DNA of 64,000 nt, from contig DATIDV010000022.1 in the NCBI GenBank assembly GCA_035456105.1, positions 62,001 to 126,000 on the forward strand, written 5' to 3'. Under the pieces are notes generated by a model that saw only the letters and a program-made list of their open reading frames with translations, did not search any database and was not told the DNA's origin. This document shows, piece by piece, positions 10,184 to 18,842 of this stretch (positions within the stretch are counted from its first letter, which is position 1; every line of letters begins with the position of its first letter). The stretch is from Viridibacterium sp035456105. GTDB lineage: Bacteria; Pseudomonadota; Gammaproteobacteria; Burkholderiales; Rhodocyclaceae. A program made the position numbers and the translations under genes.

Positions 10184-11177
10184 ACTTCAGCCACAAGGTG
10201 TTCTTCATCATGGCGGGCGGCTTCGCGCGGCCGCGCACGAGTACCGCATTGCGGCGCGCAACTGGCTCGACCTGTCGACCGGCATCAATCCGGATGGCTG
10301 GCCCGTGCCCGCCGTTCCGCCTGAAGTCTGGCAGCGCCTGCCCGAGGATGACGATGGCCTCTACATGGCCATGATGGCCTGTTTTGGAACGGCAGATGTC
10401 CTGCCGGTGGCCGGCACACAGGCGGCGATCCAGGTTCTGCCGAGGCTGCGCGAACACAGTCGTGTCGGCATCGTGGCGCCGACCTATGCTGAACATGCGA
10501 ATACGTGGCGCGCGGCCGGGCATGAGGTGAGCGAGATCGCCTTCGATGAGGTTGAGGGCTCCTTGACGGAGCTCGATGTACTCATCGTCGTCAATCCTAA
10601 TAACCCGACCGGTGAACTGGTTGATCCGGCCTTGCTGTTCACGTGGAGCAAGCGGCTTGCAATGCGCGGTGGCTGGCTGATCGTTGACGAAGCCTTCATG
10701 GACGTCACGCCGGGCTGGAGCATGGTGGGATCAGCGGATAGCCCCGGACTGATCGTGCTGCGCTCGCTCGGCAAGTTCTGGGGCCTCGCCGGCGTGCGTG
10801 CCGGATTCGTACTCGCCGAGGCGAACGTGCTGGCACGCCTGCGTGCCGCGCTCGGCCCGTGGCAGATCAGTCATCCGGCGCGCTGGATCGCGCAACGTGC
10901 GCTGATGGATCGTGAATGGTGCGAAGCGACCCGCGCGCAATTGACTGCCCGGAGCGAACGACTTGCGCGCTTGCTGGAATCGCACGGCCTGCACAGCCCC
11001 GGCGGCTGCGCCTTGTTTCGCTGGGTGCCGACCGAGCGCGCCGTGGCGCTGCACGACGCTTTTGCAAAACAGGCGGTGCTGGTGCGCTGCTTCGACAACG
11101 GTCTGCGCTTTGGCCTGCCGGGCAGCGAACCGGGCTGGCTGCAACTCGACAAGGCACTGTATGAGGTGATGCGATGA
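10176..11177 (+). CDS. cobD: Threonine-phosphate decarboxylase (PLP-dependent)
   Basis: Class I/II aminotransferase-fold enzyme (333 aa) producing (R)-1-amino-2-propanol O-2-phosphate, the linker used by CbiB. Visible: HGGRLRAAA and LDLSTGINPDG near the N-terminus, VNPNNPTGE, LIVDEAFMDVTPG (PLP-binding Asp), and RSLGKFWGLAGVRAGF, in which the Lys should form the Schiff base. Named cobD in Salmonella and cobC in Pseudomonas; placed here by homology to that family and by position between cbiB and cobQ. Start ATG overlaps cbiB by 8 bp; the end overlaps cobQ by 4 bp. Confidence 0.92.
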   Translation: MSELQPQGVLHHGGRLRAAAHEYRIAARNWLDLSTGINPDGWPVPAVPPEVWQRLPEDDDGLYMAMMACFGTADVLPVAGTQAAIQVLPRLREHSRVGIVAPTYAEHANTWRAAGHEVSEIAFDEVEGSLTELDVLIVVNPNNPTGELVDPALLFTWSKRLAMRGGWLIVDEAFMDVTPGWSMVGSADSPGLIVLRSLGKFWGLAGVRAGFVLAEANVLARLRAALGPWQISHPARWIAQRALMDREWCEATRAQLTARSERLARLLESHGLHSPGGCALFRWVPTERAVALHDAFAKQAVLVRCFDNGLRFGLPGSEPGWLQLDKALYEVMR

Positions 11178-12805
11178 CGGCAAAAGTATTGATGGTGCAG
11201 GGCTGCACTTCCGATGCGGGCAAGAGCACCCTGGTCGCGGCGATATGCCGATGGCTTGTGCGTCAAGGTGCCCGCGTCGCGCCGTTCAAGCCACAGAACA
11301 TGGCGCTCAATTCTGCCGTGACGAGTGATGGTGGCGAAATCGGCCGCGCGCAGGCCGCACAGGCCATGGCCTGCCGCATCGCGCCACACACCGACATGAA
11401 CCCCGTCTTGCTCAAGCCGAATACCGATGTCGGCGCGCAGGTCATCATCCAGGGTCATGCCATCGGCAATATGGATGCGCTCGACTACCACGCCTACAAG
11501 TCGACGGCGCAGGCCGCGGTGCTCGAATCCTTTGGCCGTCTGCGCGCGCAGTACGATTACGTGATCGTCGAAGGTGCTGGCTCGCCCGCTGAGATCAATC
11601 TACGCGCCAACGATATCGCCAATATGGGCTTCGCCGAAGCGGTGGATTGCCCGGTGATCATCGTCGCCGACATCGATCGTGGCGGCGTATTCGCGCATCT
11701 GGTCGGCACGCTGTCCCTGCTCAGCGAGAGCGAGCAGGCGCGCGTGAAGGGCTTCGTCATCAACCGTTTTCGCGGTGACATTGCGCTGTTGCAGAACGGA
11801 TTGGACTGGCTGGAGGAGCGCACCGGCAAGCCGGTGCTCGGTGTGCTGCCATATCTGCATGGCTTGCAGCTTGAAGCGGAGGACGGGATCAATCGCGATG
11901 TTAGCGGGGAGCCCCAAACTTCGTCATTCCCGCGCAAGCGGGAATCCGGCGACTCAGACGACGCAGAGTCAACGCCACTGGATTCCCGCCTTCGCGGGAA
12001 TGACGGCGATTTTTTGCGTGTTGTTGTTCCCGTCACCCCACGCATCTCGAATCACACCGACTTCGACGCATTGCGCCAGCACCCGCAGGTCGACTTCCGC
12101 TTCATCGGGCCGGACGAAGAGATGCCCGCAGCCGACCTCATCATCCTGCCCGGTTCGAAGGCCGTGCGTGCCGATCTGGCCTTCCTGCGTCAGCAGGGTT
12201 GGGATACGGCAATTGCACGTCACCTGCGCTACGGCGGAAAACTGATTGGCATATGTGGCGGCTTCCAGATGCTGGGTCGCGAGGTCAGCGATCCGCAAGG
12301 GCTGGAGGGCGAGCCGGGCAACGCAAATGGCCTCGGCTGGCTCGACATGACAACGGAGCTCTTGCCGGAGAAACAGTTACGCAACGTGCAGGGGGTGTTG
12401 AGCCAGCATCTGGTGCATGGAGGACGCGATCCTTTACTGTTGCCGCTGGAGCCGCCCGGCGAAGGTACGGTGCCGCAGGATGAGTATGAAGACATTCCTG
12501 TCGCGGGCTACGAGATTCATGCCGGTGTGACGCAAGGCCCTGCGCTGGAACGCCCCGCGCTGCATGTCGACGGGCGCGACGAGGGTGCGATCAGTGAGGA
12601 TCACCAGGTGTTCGGCAGCTATCTGCACGGGCTGTTCGATTCACCCGCAGCGTGCGATGCCCTGCTGGCGTGGGCCGGTCTGGTTGCGCCACGTTCACCG
12701 AATATCGGGGCGATGCGTGAGGCGAGTATCGAGCGCCTGGCGGACATGGTGGCGGAGCATATGGATACGGGGAAGTTGATGTCGATCATGGGCCCTGCTG
12801 CGTGA
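11174..12805 (+). CDS. cobQ: Cobyric acid synthase, with an in-frame palindromic repeat insertion
   Basis: Glutamine-dependent enzyme (543 aa) that amidates side chains b, d, e and g of adenosylcobyrinate a,c-diamide. N-terminal synthetase domain: QGCTSDAGKSTL P-loop, PFKPQNMALNS, EGAGSPAEINLRAND, VADIDRGGVFAHL. C-terminal amidotransferase domain: IICGG-like GICGGFQMLGREV with the nucleophile Cys, and SYLHGLFD with the His. The interdomain linker (about residues 250-277) is encoded by a mobile palindromic repeat (SFPRKRES...SRLRGND), which makes the protein longer than the usual roughly 480-500 aa while leaving all catalytic motifs intact. Probably functional, since the linker is a surface segment. 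Confidence 0.95.
   Translation: MTAKVLMVQGCTSDAGKSTLVAAICRWLVRQGARVAPFKPQNMALNSAVTSDGGEIGRAQAAQAMACRIAPHTDMNPVLLKPNTDVGAQVIIQGHAIGNMDALDYHAYKSTAQAAVLESFGRLRAQYDYVIVEGAGSPAEINLRANDIANMGFAEAVDCPVIIVADIDRGGVFAHLVGTLSLLSESEQARVKGFVINRFRGDIALLQNGLDWLEERTGKPVLGVLPYLHGLQLEAEDGINRDVSGEPQTSSFPRKRESGDSDDAESTPLDSRLRGNDGDFLRVVVPVTPRISNHTDFDALRQHPQVDFRFIGPDEEMPAADLIILPGSKAVRADLAFLRQQGWDTAIARHLRYGGKLIGICGGFQMLGREVSDPQGLEGEPGNANGLGWLDMTTELLPEKQLRNVQGVLSQHLVHGGRDPLLLPLEPPGEGTVPQDEYEDIPVAGYEIHAGVTQGPALERPALHVDGRDEGAISEDHQVFGSYLHGLFDSPAACDALLAWAGLVAPRSPNIGAMREASIERLADMVAEHMDTGKLMSIMGPAA
11922..12005 (+). repeat. Palindromic dispersed repeat inserted in frame within cobQ
   Basis: 84 bp (28 codons) bounded by CGTCATTCCCGCG-type and CGCGGGAATGACG-type ends; the same class occurs at 17964-18035 and inside the element at 63233-63407. 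Being a multiple of three with no stop in this frame, it extends the protein instead of breaking it. Confidence 0.9.
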
Positions 12806-13776
12806 TCCTGAAGCCACCACCAATCGTTCTTGCATGTCTGCTTGCAGCGTTGCTTGTGCCCACTGCCTTGCTCATCGGCCTCCTCAGCGGCTCATCTGGC
12901 TGGGGTTGGCCGACGGGCGACATCCTCTGGCTGATCCGTGTGCCGCGTGTGCTCGCCGCGTTCGGCACCGGCGCCGCACTGGCACTCTCTGGCGCCTTGA
13001 TCCAGCTTGTGACGCGCAACCCCCTCGGTGATCCGCATGTGCTGGGCGTCACCAGCGGCGCTTCGGTCGGCGCCTTGCTGGCACTGCTATTGCTGCCCAC
13101 TGGTTTCTGGTTCGGGCCGGAGATTGGTGCCAGCCTCGGTGCGCTCGCTGCCATGACGCTGGTATTCACGCTGGCCTGGCGCAGCATGGGACGCGGGCTG
13201 TCGCCGAGTGCACAGCCGGGCACTGTCGTCGTCCTGCTGGTGGGCGTGATGGTCGGCGCAGCATGTGGCGCAGCCGTGTCCTTCATGCTGGCCGTTGCCA
13301 ATGATGCCCAGCTGCGCAACATCGTCTTCTGGCTGCTTGGTGATCTCAATGGTGCCTCGTTGTGGTGGCCGGTGTGGGTGGCAGTTGCGATTGCTTTTGC
13401 CATGTCTTGGCCGCGTGCGCGCGAGCTGGACTGGCTGGCACGTGGCGATGCCTGGGCGTGGACCCTGGGCGTGCCCGTGGCACGTCGTCGTCGCGTGGCG
13501 ATCCTGTCGGCCTGCATCGCGACCGGCGTCGCGGTGGCGACAGCGGGCAGCATCGGTTTTGTCGGCCTCGTCGCACCGCATGTGGTGCGATTGACAGGCT
13601 TGCGCGCGGCGCGTCTGCTGCTGCCATTCTCGGCATTGTTCGGCGGCGTGTTTCTCGTGCTGGCCGACACAGTGGCGCGCACCATCATTGCCCCCGCGCA
13701 ATTGCCGGTCGGTGTGATATCGGCCAGCGTTGGCGTGCCGCTGTTCCTGATGCTGTTGCTGCGGAGGCGCGCATGA
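12802..13776 (+). CDS. btuC: Cobalamin ABC transporter permease, BtuC/FecCD type
   Basis: Polytopic inner-membrane permease (324 aa) with about nine to ten hydrophobic segments. The family blocks are present: RVPRVLAAFGTGAALALSG, LVTRNPLGDPHVLGVTSGA, and a C-terminal GSIGFVGLVAPHVVRLTG loop that contacts the ATPase. Context (riboswitch, BtuB, BtuF) makes B12 the likely substrate; by sequence alone it could be an iron-siderophore permease. Starts with GTG overlapping the cobQ stop codon by 4 bp and overlaps btuD by 4 bp. Confidence 0.9.
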   Translation: MILKPPPIVLACLLAALLVPTALLIGLLSGSSGWGWPTGDILWLIRVPRVLAAFGTGAALALSGALIQLVTRNPLGDPHVLGVTSGASVGALLALLLLPTGFWFGPEIGASLGALAAMTLVFTLAWRSMGRGLSPSAQPGTVVVLLVGVMVGAACGAAVSFMLAVANDAQLRNIVFWLLGDLNGASLWWPVWVAVAIAFAMSWPRARELDWLARGDAWAWTLGVPVARRRRVAILSACIATGVAVATAGSIGFVGLVAPHVVRLTGLRAARLLLPFSALFGGVFLVLADTVARTIIAPAQLPVGVISASVGVPLFLMLLLRRRA

Positions 13777-14564
13777 AGGGCTTGTCACTTCGCCTCGAAA
13801 ACATCGCGCTGCGCGCAGGCGCAAAGACCGAGGGCCGCCTGCTGTGCAGCGGCCTGAACATGACGATGAACCCCGGCGAGCGCTGGGTGCTGCTCGGCCC
13901 GAATGGTGCGGGCAAGTCGACCTTGCTCATGACCATTGCAGGGCTGATTCAGCCTGATGCCGGCAGCATTGTTCTTGACGAGCGCGCCCTGACCGCATGG
14001 CAGAGCGAGGCATTGGCGCAGACGCGTGCCTGGTGTCCGCAGTTCTGGCTCGACCCCTTTCCCGTCAGTGCATGGGAGACGACGGCGTGCGCCATCATTG
14101 CGACGCGGCAGGAACTTGAGGCAGCGCGCGTGGAAGAGATCGCCCGCGAATGGTTGCGTGAGTTCGATGCATCGCATCTGGCGGACACGGACGTGCGTAC
14201 CTTGTCAGGCGGTGAGCGTCAGCGTGTCGCGCTGGCCACGGCCTGCGCACAAGACGCACCGCTACTGCTGCTCGATGAGCCAACCTCGCATCTCGATTGG
14301 TCGCATCAGGCGGTATTGCAACGCTTGCTCAAGCGCTGGTCGCAGGAGGGCGGCACGGTGCTGACCGCCGTGCATGATCTGAACCTTGCGTGGACGCTGG
14401 CGACGCATGCCCTGCTGCTGGATGGGCAAGGCGGAGCGAAGTGGGGCACGCGTGAGGAAGTGCTGACCGTGGATGCGCTGGCAGCGGCGTATGGCGTGCC
14501 GGTGAACATCATTGAAGATGGTGGCGCGCGCTGGTTCAGGATTGATTTGGAGGGGGCTGCGTGA
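13773..14564 (+). CDS. btuD: Cobalamin ABC transporter ATP-binding protein
   Basis: Cytoplasmic ATPase (263 aa) of the BtuCDF importer. Walker A GPNGAGKST (about residue 41), Q-loop CPQF, signature LSGGERQRVALATA, Walker B LLLLDEPTSHLD and H-loop VHDLNLAW are intact. ATG at 13773 follows GGAGG closely and overlaps btuC by 4 bp. The 210-bp gap after it carries C/G-rich palindromic repeat remnants, including TTCCCCTC-CT-GAGGGGAA at about 14703-14720. Confidence 0.93.
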   Translation: MKGLSLRLENIALRAGAKTEGRLLCSGLNMTMNPGERWVLLGPNGAGKSTLLMTIAGLIQPDAGSIVLDERALTAWQSEALAQTRAWCPQFWLDPFPVSAWETTACAIIATRQELEAARVEEIAREWLREFDASHLADTDVRTLSGGERQRVALATACAQDAPLLLLDEPTSHLDWSHQAVLQRLLKRWSQEGGTVLTAVHDLNLAWTLATHALLLDGQGGAKWGTREEVLTVDALAAAYGVPVNIIEDGGARWFRIDLEGAA

Positions 14565-14773
14565 GTCTCGTGATTGTGCGATTTCCCCTCTCCCGCCCTG
14601 CCGGGCACCCTCCCCCGAGGGGAGGGAACAGAAATGCTTTGTGCCGCTTGGGCTCTTTCTGACAACGGACTGACACAGCGTTGACCAGTCGTGAGCTGAG
14701 CCGTTCCCCTCCTGAGGGGAATGGTGGCACTGAGACACGGATTCTTGAATACCCGATTCATCAGGAGAAGCAC

Positions 14774-15685
14774 TTGCATCAAAACATGTTCCGCATCTTT
14801 CTGAGTGCTGCCTGTGCACTCGTCATGAGCGCCACCCAGGCCGCCCCCATCAAGGACGATGCCGGTCATACCCTCGACCTGCGTCGCCCGGCGATGCGCG
14901 TCATCACGCTGGCGCCCAGCCTGACCGAAATGCTTTACGAAGTCGGCGGCGGCGACAAGCTGGTCGGCACGGTCGAGTACAGCAACTTTCCGCCCGCAGC
15001 TAAAGATGTAGAGCGCATCGGCAGCAACCAGAAACTCGATCTCGAACGCATTGCCGCGCTCAAGCCGGATCTCGTGCTGGTCTGGTATCACGGCAACGCC
15101 TTGCGCGAAGTCGAGCGCATCACTGCGCTGGGCATCCCCATGTTCTATCTCGAACCGCACACCATCGCCGACATTCCGGATGTTCTGGAGCGCATCGGCC
15201 AGCTCATCGGCAACGACAGGCAGGCGCAAGAGGCGGCGCAGCGCTTCCGTGCTCGCCATGCCGCATTGAAGGCGCAATACACGAACCGTGCCCCCATCAA
15301 TGTGTTCTATCAGATCTCGTCCAAGCCACTGATGACGATCAACAACCAGCAGATCATCTCCGACGTGATCCAGCTATGTGGTGGCGTCAACGTATTCGGC
15401 AAGGAACCGATGCTGGTGCCGCAGCTCTCCACCGAGAGCGTGGTGGCGATCAACCCGGATGTCATCCTGGCGTCACACCTTGGCACGAGCGAAGGTGGCG
15501 CCGTGCGTGATCCGAATGGTGGCAACGTGAAGTCGTGGAATACCTTTGCCGGCATGAAGGCTGTGCGCACCGGGCAGATATGGCTCATCCCCGGCGACCA
15601 GATCAGTCGTCACGGCCCGCGCATCCTCGAAGCGGCACAGGCGGTGTGCACCGCACTGGATGCTGCGCGAGCTGCGAGCAAATGA
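14774..15685 (+). CDS. btuF: Periplasmic cobalamin-binding protein BtuF
   Basis: Class III solute-binding protein (303 aa) that delivers cobalamin to BtuCD. It has a signal peptide (FRIFLSAACALVMSATQAAP), then RVITLAPSLTEMLYEVGGGD, GTVEYSNFP, IAALKPDLVLVWYHGN and the C-terminal GDQISRHGPRILEA, typical of the BtuF/FepB fold. The TTG at 14774 is 6 nt after AGGAG and is preferred; the ATG at 14786 is too far from that site. The stop overlaps cobU by 4 bp. Confidence 0.9.
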   Translation: MHQNMFRIFLSAACALVMSATQAAPIKDDAGHTLDLRRPAMRVITLAPSLTEMLYEVGGGDKLVGTVEYSNFPPAAKDVERIGSNQKLDLERIAALKPDLVLVWYHGNALREVERITALGIPMFYLEPHTIADIPDVLERIGQLIGNDRQAQEAAQRFRARHAALKAQYTNRAPINVFYQISSKPLMTINNQQIISDVIQLCGGVNVFGKEPMLVPQLSTESVVAINPDVILASHLGTSEGGAVRDPNGGNVKSWNTFAGMKAVRTGQIWLIPGDQISRHGPRILEAAQAVCTALDAARAASK

Positions 15686-16200
15686 GTACGCACCTCGTCA
15701 TTGGCGGCGCGCGCTCCGGCAAGAGCCGCTTCGCGCAGCAGCTCGCGGAAGCGCATGGTGATGACATGACGCTGATTGTTACCGCCGAAGTGCTGGACGA
15801 CGAGATGGCTGTGCGCGTGGACAAGCATCGCGCCGAGCGGCCCGCACATTGGCGTGTGATCGAAGCGCCGATCGAGCTGCCTGAAGCGATCAATGCCGCC
15901 AGCAAGGCCGGCCGTTTCGTGCTGGTGGATTGCCTGACCCTGTGGCTGTCGAACGTGCTGTGCACGCGGCCTGACGAGCTGGAGCGTCGTATGGATGCGC
16001 TGTCTGCCGCCGTGCAGGCTGCTGAGGGCCAATTGGTGCTGGTCTCTAACGAGGTGGGGTGGAGCATCGTGCCGGAGAACGCGCTGGCCCGCGCCTTCCG
16101 TGATGAGCAGGGTCGCCTCAATCAGCGTGTGGCGGCGCTCGCCGAACGCGTCACGCTGGTGGCCGCCGGTCTGCCATTGCAATTGAAGGCGCCGGCATGA
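15682..16200 (+). CDS. cobU: Adenosylcobinamide kinase / guanylyltransferase CobU
   Basis: Bifunctional enzyme (172 aa; CobU/CobP) that phosphorylates adenosylcobinamide and then transfers GMP to give AdoCbi-GDP. P-loop GGARSGKSRFAQ at the N-terminus, VDCLTLWLSNVL, and VSNEVGWSIVPENALARAFR with the following GRLNQRVA are the family signatures. Length is normal. It overlaps btuF and the next gene by 4 bp each (ATGA), so the block is one translation-coupled unit. Confidence 0.95.
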   Translation: MSTHLVIGGARSGKSRFAQQLAEAHGDDMTLIVTAEVLDDEMAVRVDKHRAERPAHWRVIEAPIELPEAINAASKAGRFVLVDCLTLWLSNVLCTRPDELERRMDALSAAVQAAEGQLVLVSNEVGWSIVPENALARAFRDEQGRLNQRVAALAERVTLVAAGLPLQLKAPA

Positions 16201-16814
16201 AGCTCGTGCAGAACGACTCGAATATCGAGGCCTATCTTGATGACTCGGACATCATCGACTTCAAGGATGCGGCCATCCAGACGCTTGCGCGCAAGTTGCG
16301 CGACGCACATGCAGACCGCAGCGCTTTGATTGCGGCGAGCTTCGAATGGGTGCGTGACCAGATCGCACACAGCTGGGATGCGCAGCAAGGGCCGGTGACT
16401 TTGCGTGCTTCGGAGGTGCAGCGCAGCGGCTATGGCTACTGCTACGCCAAGAGCCATCTTCTGGCCGCCTTGCTGCGTGCCAATGGCATTCCGACCGGGC
16501 TTTGCTACCAGCGGCTGTCGATCGGTGAGCAGGGCGGGCCGTACTGTCTGCACGGGCTCAACGCGGTGTTGTTGCCGGAGCACGGTTGGTTTCGCATCGA
16601 TGCGCGGGGCAACAAGCCGGCCGTCGATGCGGCCTTCACGCCACCTGTCGAGCGGCTGGCGTTCAAACTGCAGGATGAGCAGGAGCGTGATTTTCCCGAT
16701 GTTCTTGCAGACCCGGTGGCGATCGTCGTGGACGCATTGCGAACACAGCCGGATATCTTCGCGCTTCACGACAATCTGCCGGATGCAACGCGGATTTCCG
16801 GCATCGCAGGATGA
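16197..16814 (+). CDS. Transglutaminase-like domain protein inside the cob operon
   Basis: Protein of 205 aa with a transglutaminase-like (papain-fold) core: Cys in SGYGYCYAKSHLLAALLRA, His in CLHGLNAVLLP, Asp in WFRIDARGNK. No signal peptide or membrane segment, so probably cytoplasmic. Family members include peptidases and amidases; I cannot assign a reaction and it has no known step in B12 synthesis. It overlaps cobU by 4 bp and precedes cobT by 51 bp, so it is co-transcribed. It could be a passenger, or an uncharacterised helper. Confidence 0.8.
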   Translation: MKLVQNDSNIEAYLDDSDIIDFKDAAIQTLARKLRDAHADRSALIAASFEWVRDQIAHSWDAQQGPVTLRASEVQRSGYGYCYAKSHLLAALLRANGIPTGLCYQRLSIGEQGGPYCLHGLNAVLLPEHGWFRIDARGNKPAVDAAFTPPVERLAFKLQDEQERDFPDVLADPVAIVVDALRTQPDIFALHDNLPDATRISGIAG

Positions 16815-16865
16815 CTCACTGCTCACCACCTGCTTTGTGGTCGAGCAATCTGATCCAGGAAGAAC

Positions 16866-17939
16866 ATGATGATGGAATTTTCGATAGAACCCGTGGACAG
16901 GCGTTTGTCTGCCGCATTGCAGGCACGTCTCGATAGCCGCACAAAGCCGCCGGGTAGTCTGGGCAGGCTGGAAGAGCTTGCCCTGAAGGTCGGTCTGATC
17001 CAGCAAACGATCGCATCACAACTCAGGCTGCCGCGTATCGCAGTTTTTGCAGGCGATCACGGCGCTGCCAATGCAGGCGTGTCGGCTTTTCCGCAAGCGG
17101 TGACGGTGCAGATGGTGGCGAACTTCCGTGCAGGAGGGGCGGCGATCAACGTGCTCGCGCGCCAGGCAGGTCTGGCGATGAGCGTGGTAGATGCAGGCGT
17201 CGCCAATGTTTGTGATGCGCCGTCGCATGCCGCAGCGGAAGTGGAGTTTGTCGACGCCAAGGTGGCGCCAGGTACCGCCAACTTCATCGAGCAGGCGGCG
17301 ATGACGGCCGTGCAATGCGATGCTGCCATCGCCACCGGTGCGGAGCTGGTTCGCAAGTGGCACGCAGCAGGCTGCAATGCCATTGGTTTCGGCGAGATGG
17401 GCATCGGCAATACGGCCTCGGCCAGCCTGATCACGCATGCGCTGACTGACGTGTCTCTTGCTGAGGTAGTAGGGCGTGGCACCGGGCTTGACGATGCCGG
17501 GCTGGCACGCAAGCGCGAGCTGCTGGGCAAGGCAGTTGCGCGTGTCGCCGGACGTTCGTTGTCGCCGCTCGATGTGCTGGCCGAGTTCGGTGGCTTTGAA
17601 ATCGCCATGATGACGGGCGCGTATCTGGCCGCTGCTGAGGCGCGCATGCTCGTCGTCGTAGACGGCTTCATCACCAACGCGGCCCTGCTGGTTGCGCATG
17701 CGCTGCAACCCGCCGTGCTTGACTACTGCGTGTTCGCGCACTGTTCGGCGGAGCCGGGTCATCGCAGGCAGATGGCGTATCTCGGCGTCGAGCCCTTGCT
17801 GCAGCTCGATCTGCGTCTGGGCGAAGGCACGGGCGCCGCGCTGGCCTTTCCCGTCATTCGTTCGGCGCTGGCCCTGATGAACGAGATGGCGGGCTTTGCG
17901 GATGCGGGTGTGAGCGGGAAAATTGGCGAGCTTGACTGA
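16866..17939 (+). CDS. cobT: Nicotinate-nucleotide:DMB phosphoribosyltransferase CobT
   Basis: Cytoplasmic enzyme (357 aa) that makes alpha-ribazole phosphate from dimethylbenzimidazole and nicotinate mononucleotide. Characteristic segments: TKPPGSLGRLEELA, VFAGDHGAANAGVSAFPQAV, GFGEMGIGNTASASL, DALLLAHAL-like NAALLVAHALQPAV, and LGEGTGAALAFP with the catalytic Glu near the C-terminus. ATG at 16866 follows AGGA by 5 nt. A palindromic repeat lies between it and cobS. Confidence 0.95.
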   Translation: MMMEFSIEPVDRRLSAALQARLDSRTKPPGSLGRLEELALKVGLIQQTIASQLRLPRIAVFAGDHGAANAGVSAFPQAVTVQMVANFRAGGAAINVLARQAGLAMSVVDAGVANVCDAPSHAAAEVEFVDAKVAPGTANFIEQAAMTAVQCDAAIATGAELVRKWHAAGCNAIGFGEMGIGNTASASLITHALTDVSLAEVVGRGTGLDDAGLARKRELLGKAVARVAGRSLSPLDVLAEFGGFEIAMMTGAYLAAAEARMLVVVDGFITNAALLVAHALQPAVLDYCVFAHCSAEPGHRRQMAYLGVEPLLQLDLRLGEGTGAALAFPVIRSALALMNEMAGFADAGVSGKIGELD

Positions 17940-17963
17940 GCCGATGCGGCACACACAATCCAT

Positions 17964-18035
17964 CGTCATTCCGGCGGAGGCCGGAATTCAGTACGCACGT
18001 GAAGACTGGATCCCGGCCTTTGCCGGGATGACGAC
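17964..18035 (+). repeat. Palindromic dispersed repeat between cobT and cobS
   Basis: 72 bp with inverted ends CGTCATTCCGGCGG...GCCGGGATGACG, the same class as the repeat in cobQ (11922-12005) and the core of the element at 63233-63407. It sits in the cobT-cobS gap, 25 bp before the cobS start. Confidence 0.85.
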
Positions 18036-18059
18036 GCTTCTTCCGGGTGTTCGGGAAAC

Positions 18060-18842
18060 ATGAACGAGTTGCGGCGCTTCTTCCTCGCGCTGGGCTACTT
18101 CACGCGCATTCCCGTGCCGGCTTGGGTCGGCTGGGCGCCGGAAGAGCTCAATCGCGCCGCGCGTTATTTCCCGCTGGCTGGGCTGATTGTTGCGCTGATT
18201 TCGGCGGTCGTTCTGTGGCTGAGCATGCAGGTCTTGCCGACGTCGCTGGCTGTACTGTTGTCGATGGCATTGTCATTGCGCCTGACCGGCGCTTTCCACG
18301 AAGACGGGCTGGCGGATTCGGCCGACGGCCTCGGTGGCGGCTGGCAGCGCGAGGATGTGCTGCGCATCATGAAGGATTCGCGCATCGGCACCTACGGTGC
18401 GGTCGTGCTCGGCATGGCCTTGCTGACGAAGTTTGTGGCGCTGGACGCACTCGCTGCGCGTGGCTGGATCGTATTCGTCGCCTTGCTTGTCGCGCATCCG
18501 CTGTCACGCCTTGCGGCACTGGTCGTGATGCTTGCGCTGCCCTATGTGCGTGAAGACGACAGCAGTCGTGCGAGGCCGGTAGCGCAGGGTGTGGGCCGCA
18601 CCGAATTGTTGATCGGCGTGTTGTGCGGGCTCGCGCCCGTGGTGATCGCCCTTGCGTGTGGCGTGCTGAGCATGGTGCGTGTCGCTGCGCTGTTGCTCGT
18701 GGCCGCTGGCGTGACGCTGTGGTGGGCTCGCGTGCTGCGCCGACGCCTGGGTGGCTACACCGGCGATGCACTCGGCGCCACGCAGCAGTTCGTCGAGCTG
18801 GCTTGCTACCTCGTGTTGTGCGCACACGTGCCAGTGTCATGA
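18060..18842 (+). CDS. cobS: Adenosylcobinamide-GDP ribazoletransferase CobS
   Basis: Polytopic inner-membrane enzyme (260 aa) that joins AdoCbi-GDP to alpha-ribazole (phosphate), completing the nucleotide loop. The diagnostic segment GAFHEDGLADSADGLGGG, followed by a lysine-rich DSRIGTYGAVVL block, is present at about residues 77-115, with several hydrophobic helices after it. Its N-terminus (FTRIPVPAW) matches the family. ATGA overlap with cobC. Confidence 0.95.
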   Translation: MNELRRFFLALGYFTRIPVPAWVGWAPEELNRAARYFPLAGLIVALISAVVLWLSMQVLPTSLAVLLSMALSLRLTGAFHEDGLADSADGLGGGWQREDVLRIMKDSRIGTYGAVVLGMALLTKFVALDALAARGWIVFVALLVAHPLSRLAALVVMLALPYVREDDSSRARPVAQGVGRTELLIGVLCGLAPVVIALACGVLSMVRVAALLLVAAGVTLWWARVLRRRLGGYTGDALGATQQFVELACYLVLCAHVPVS

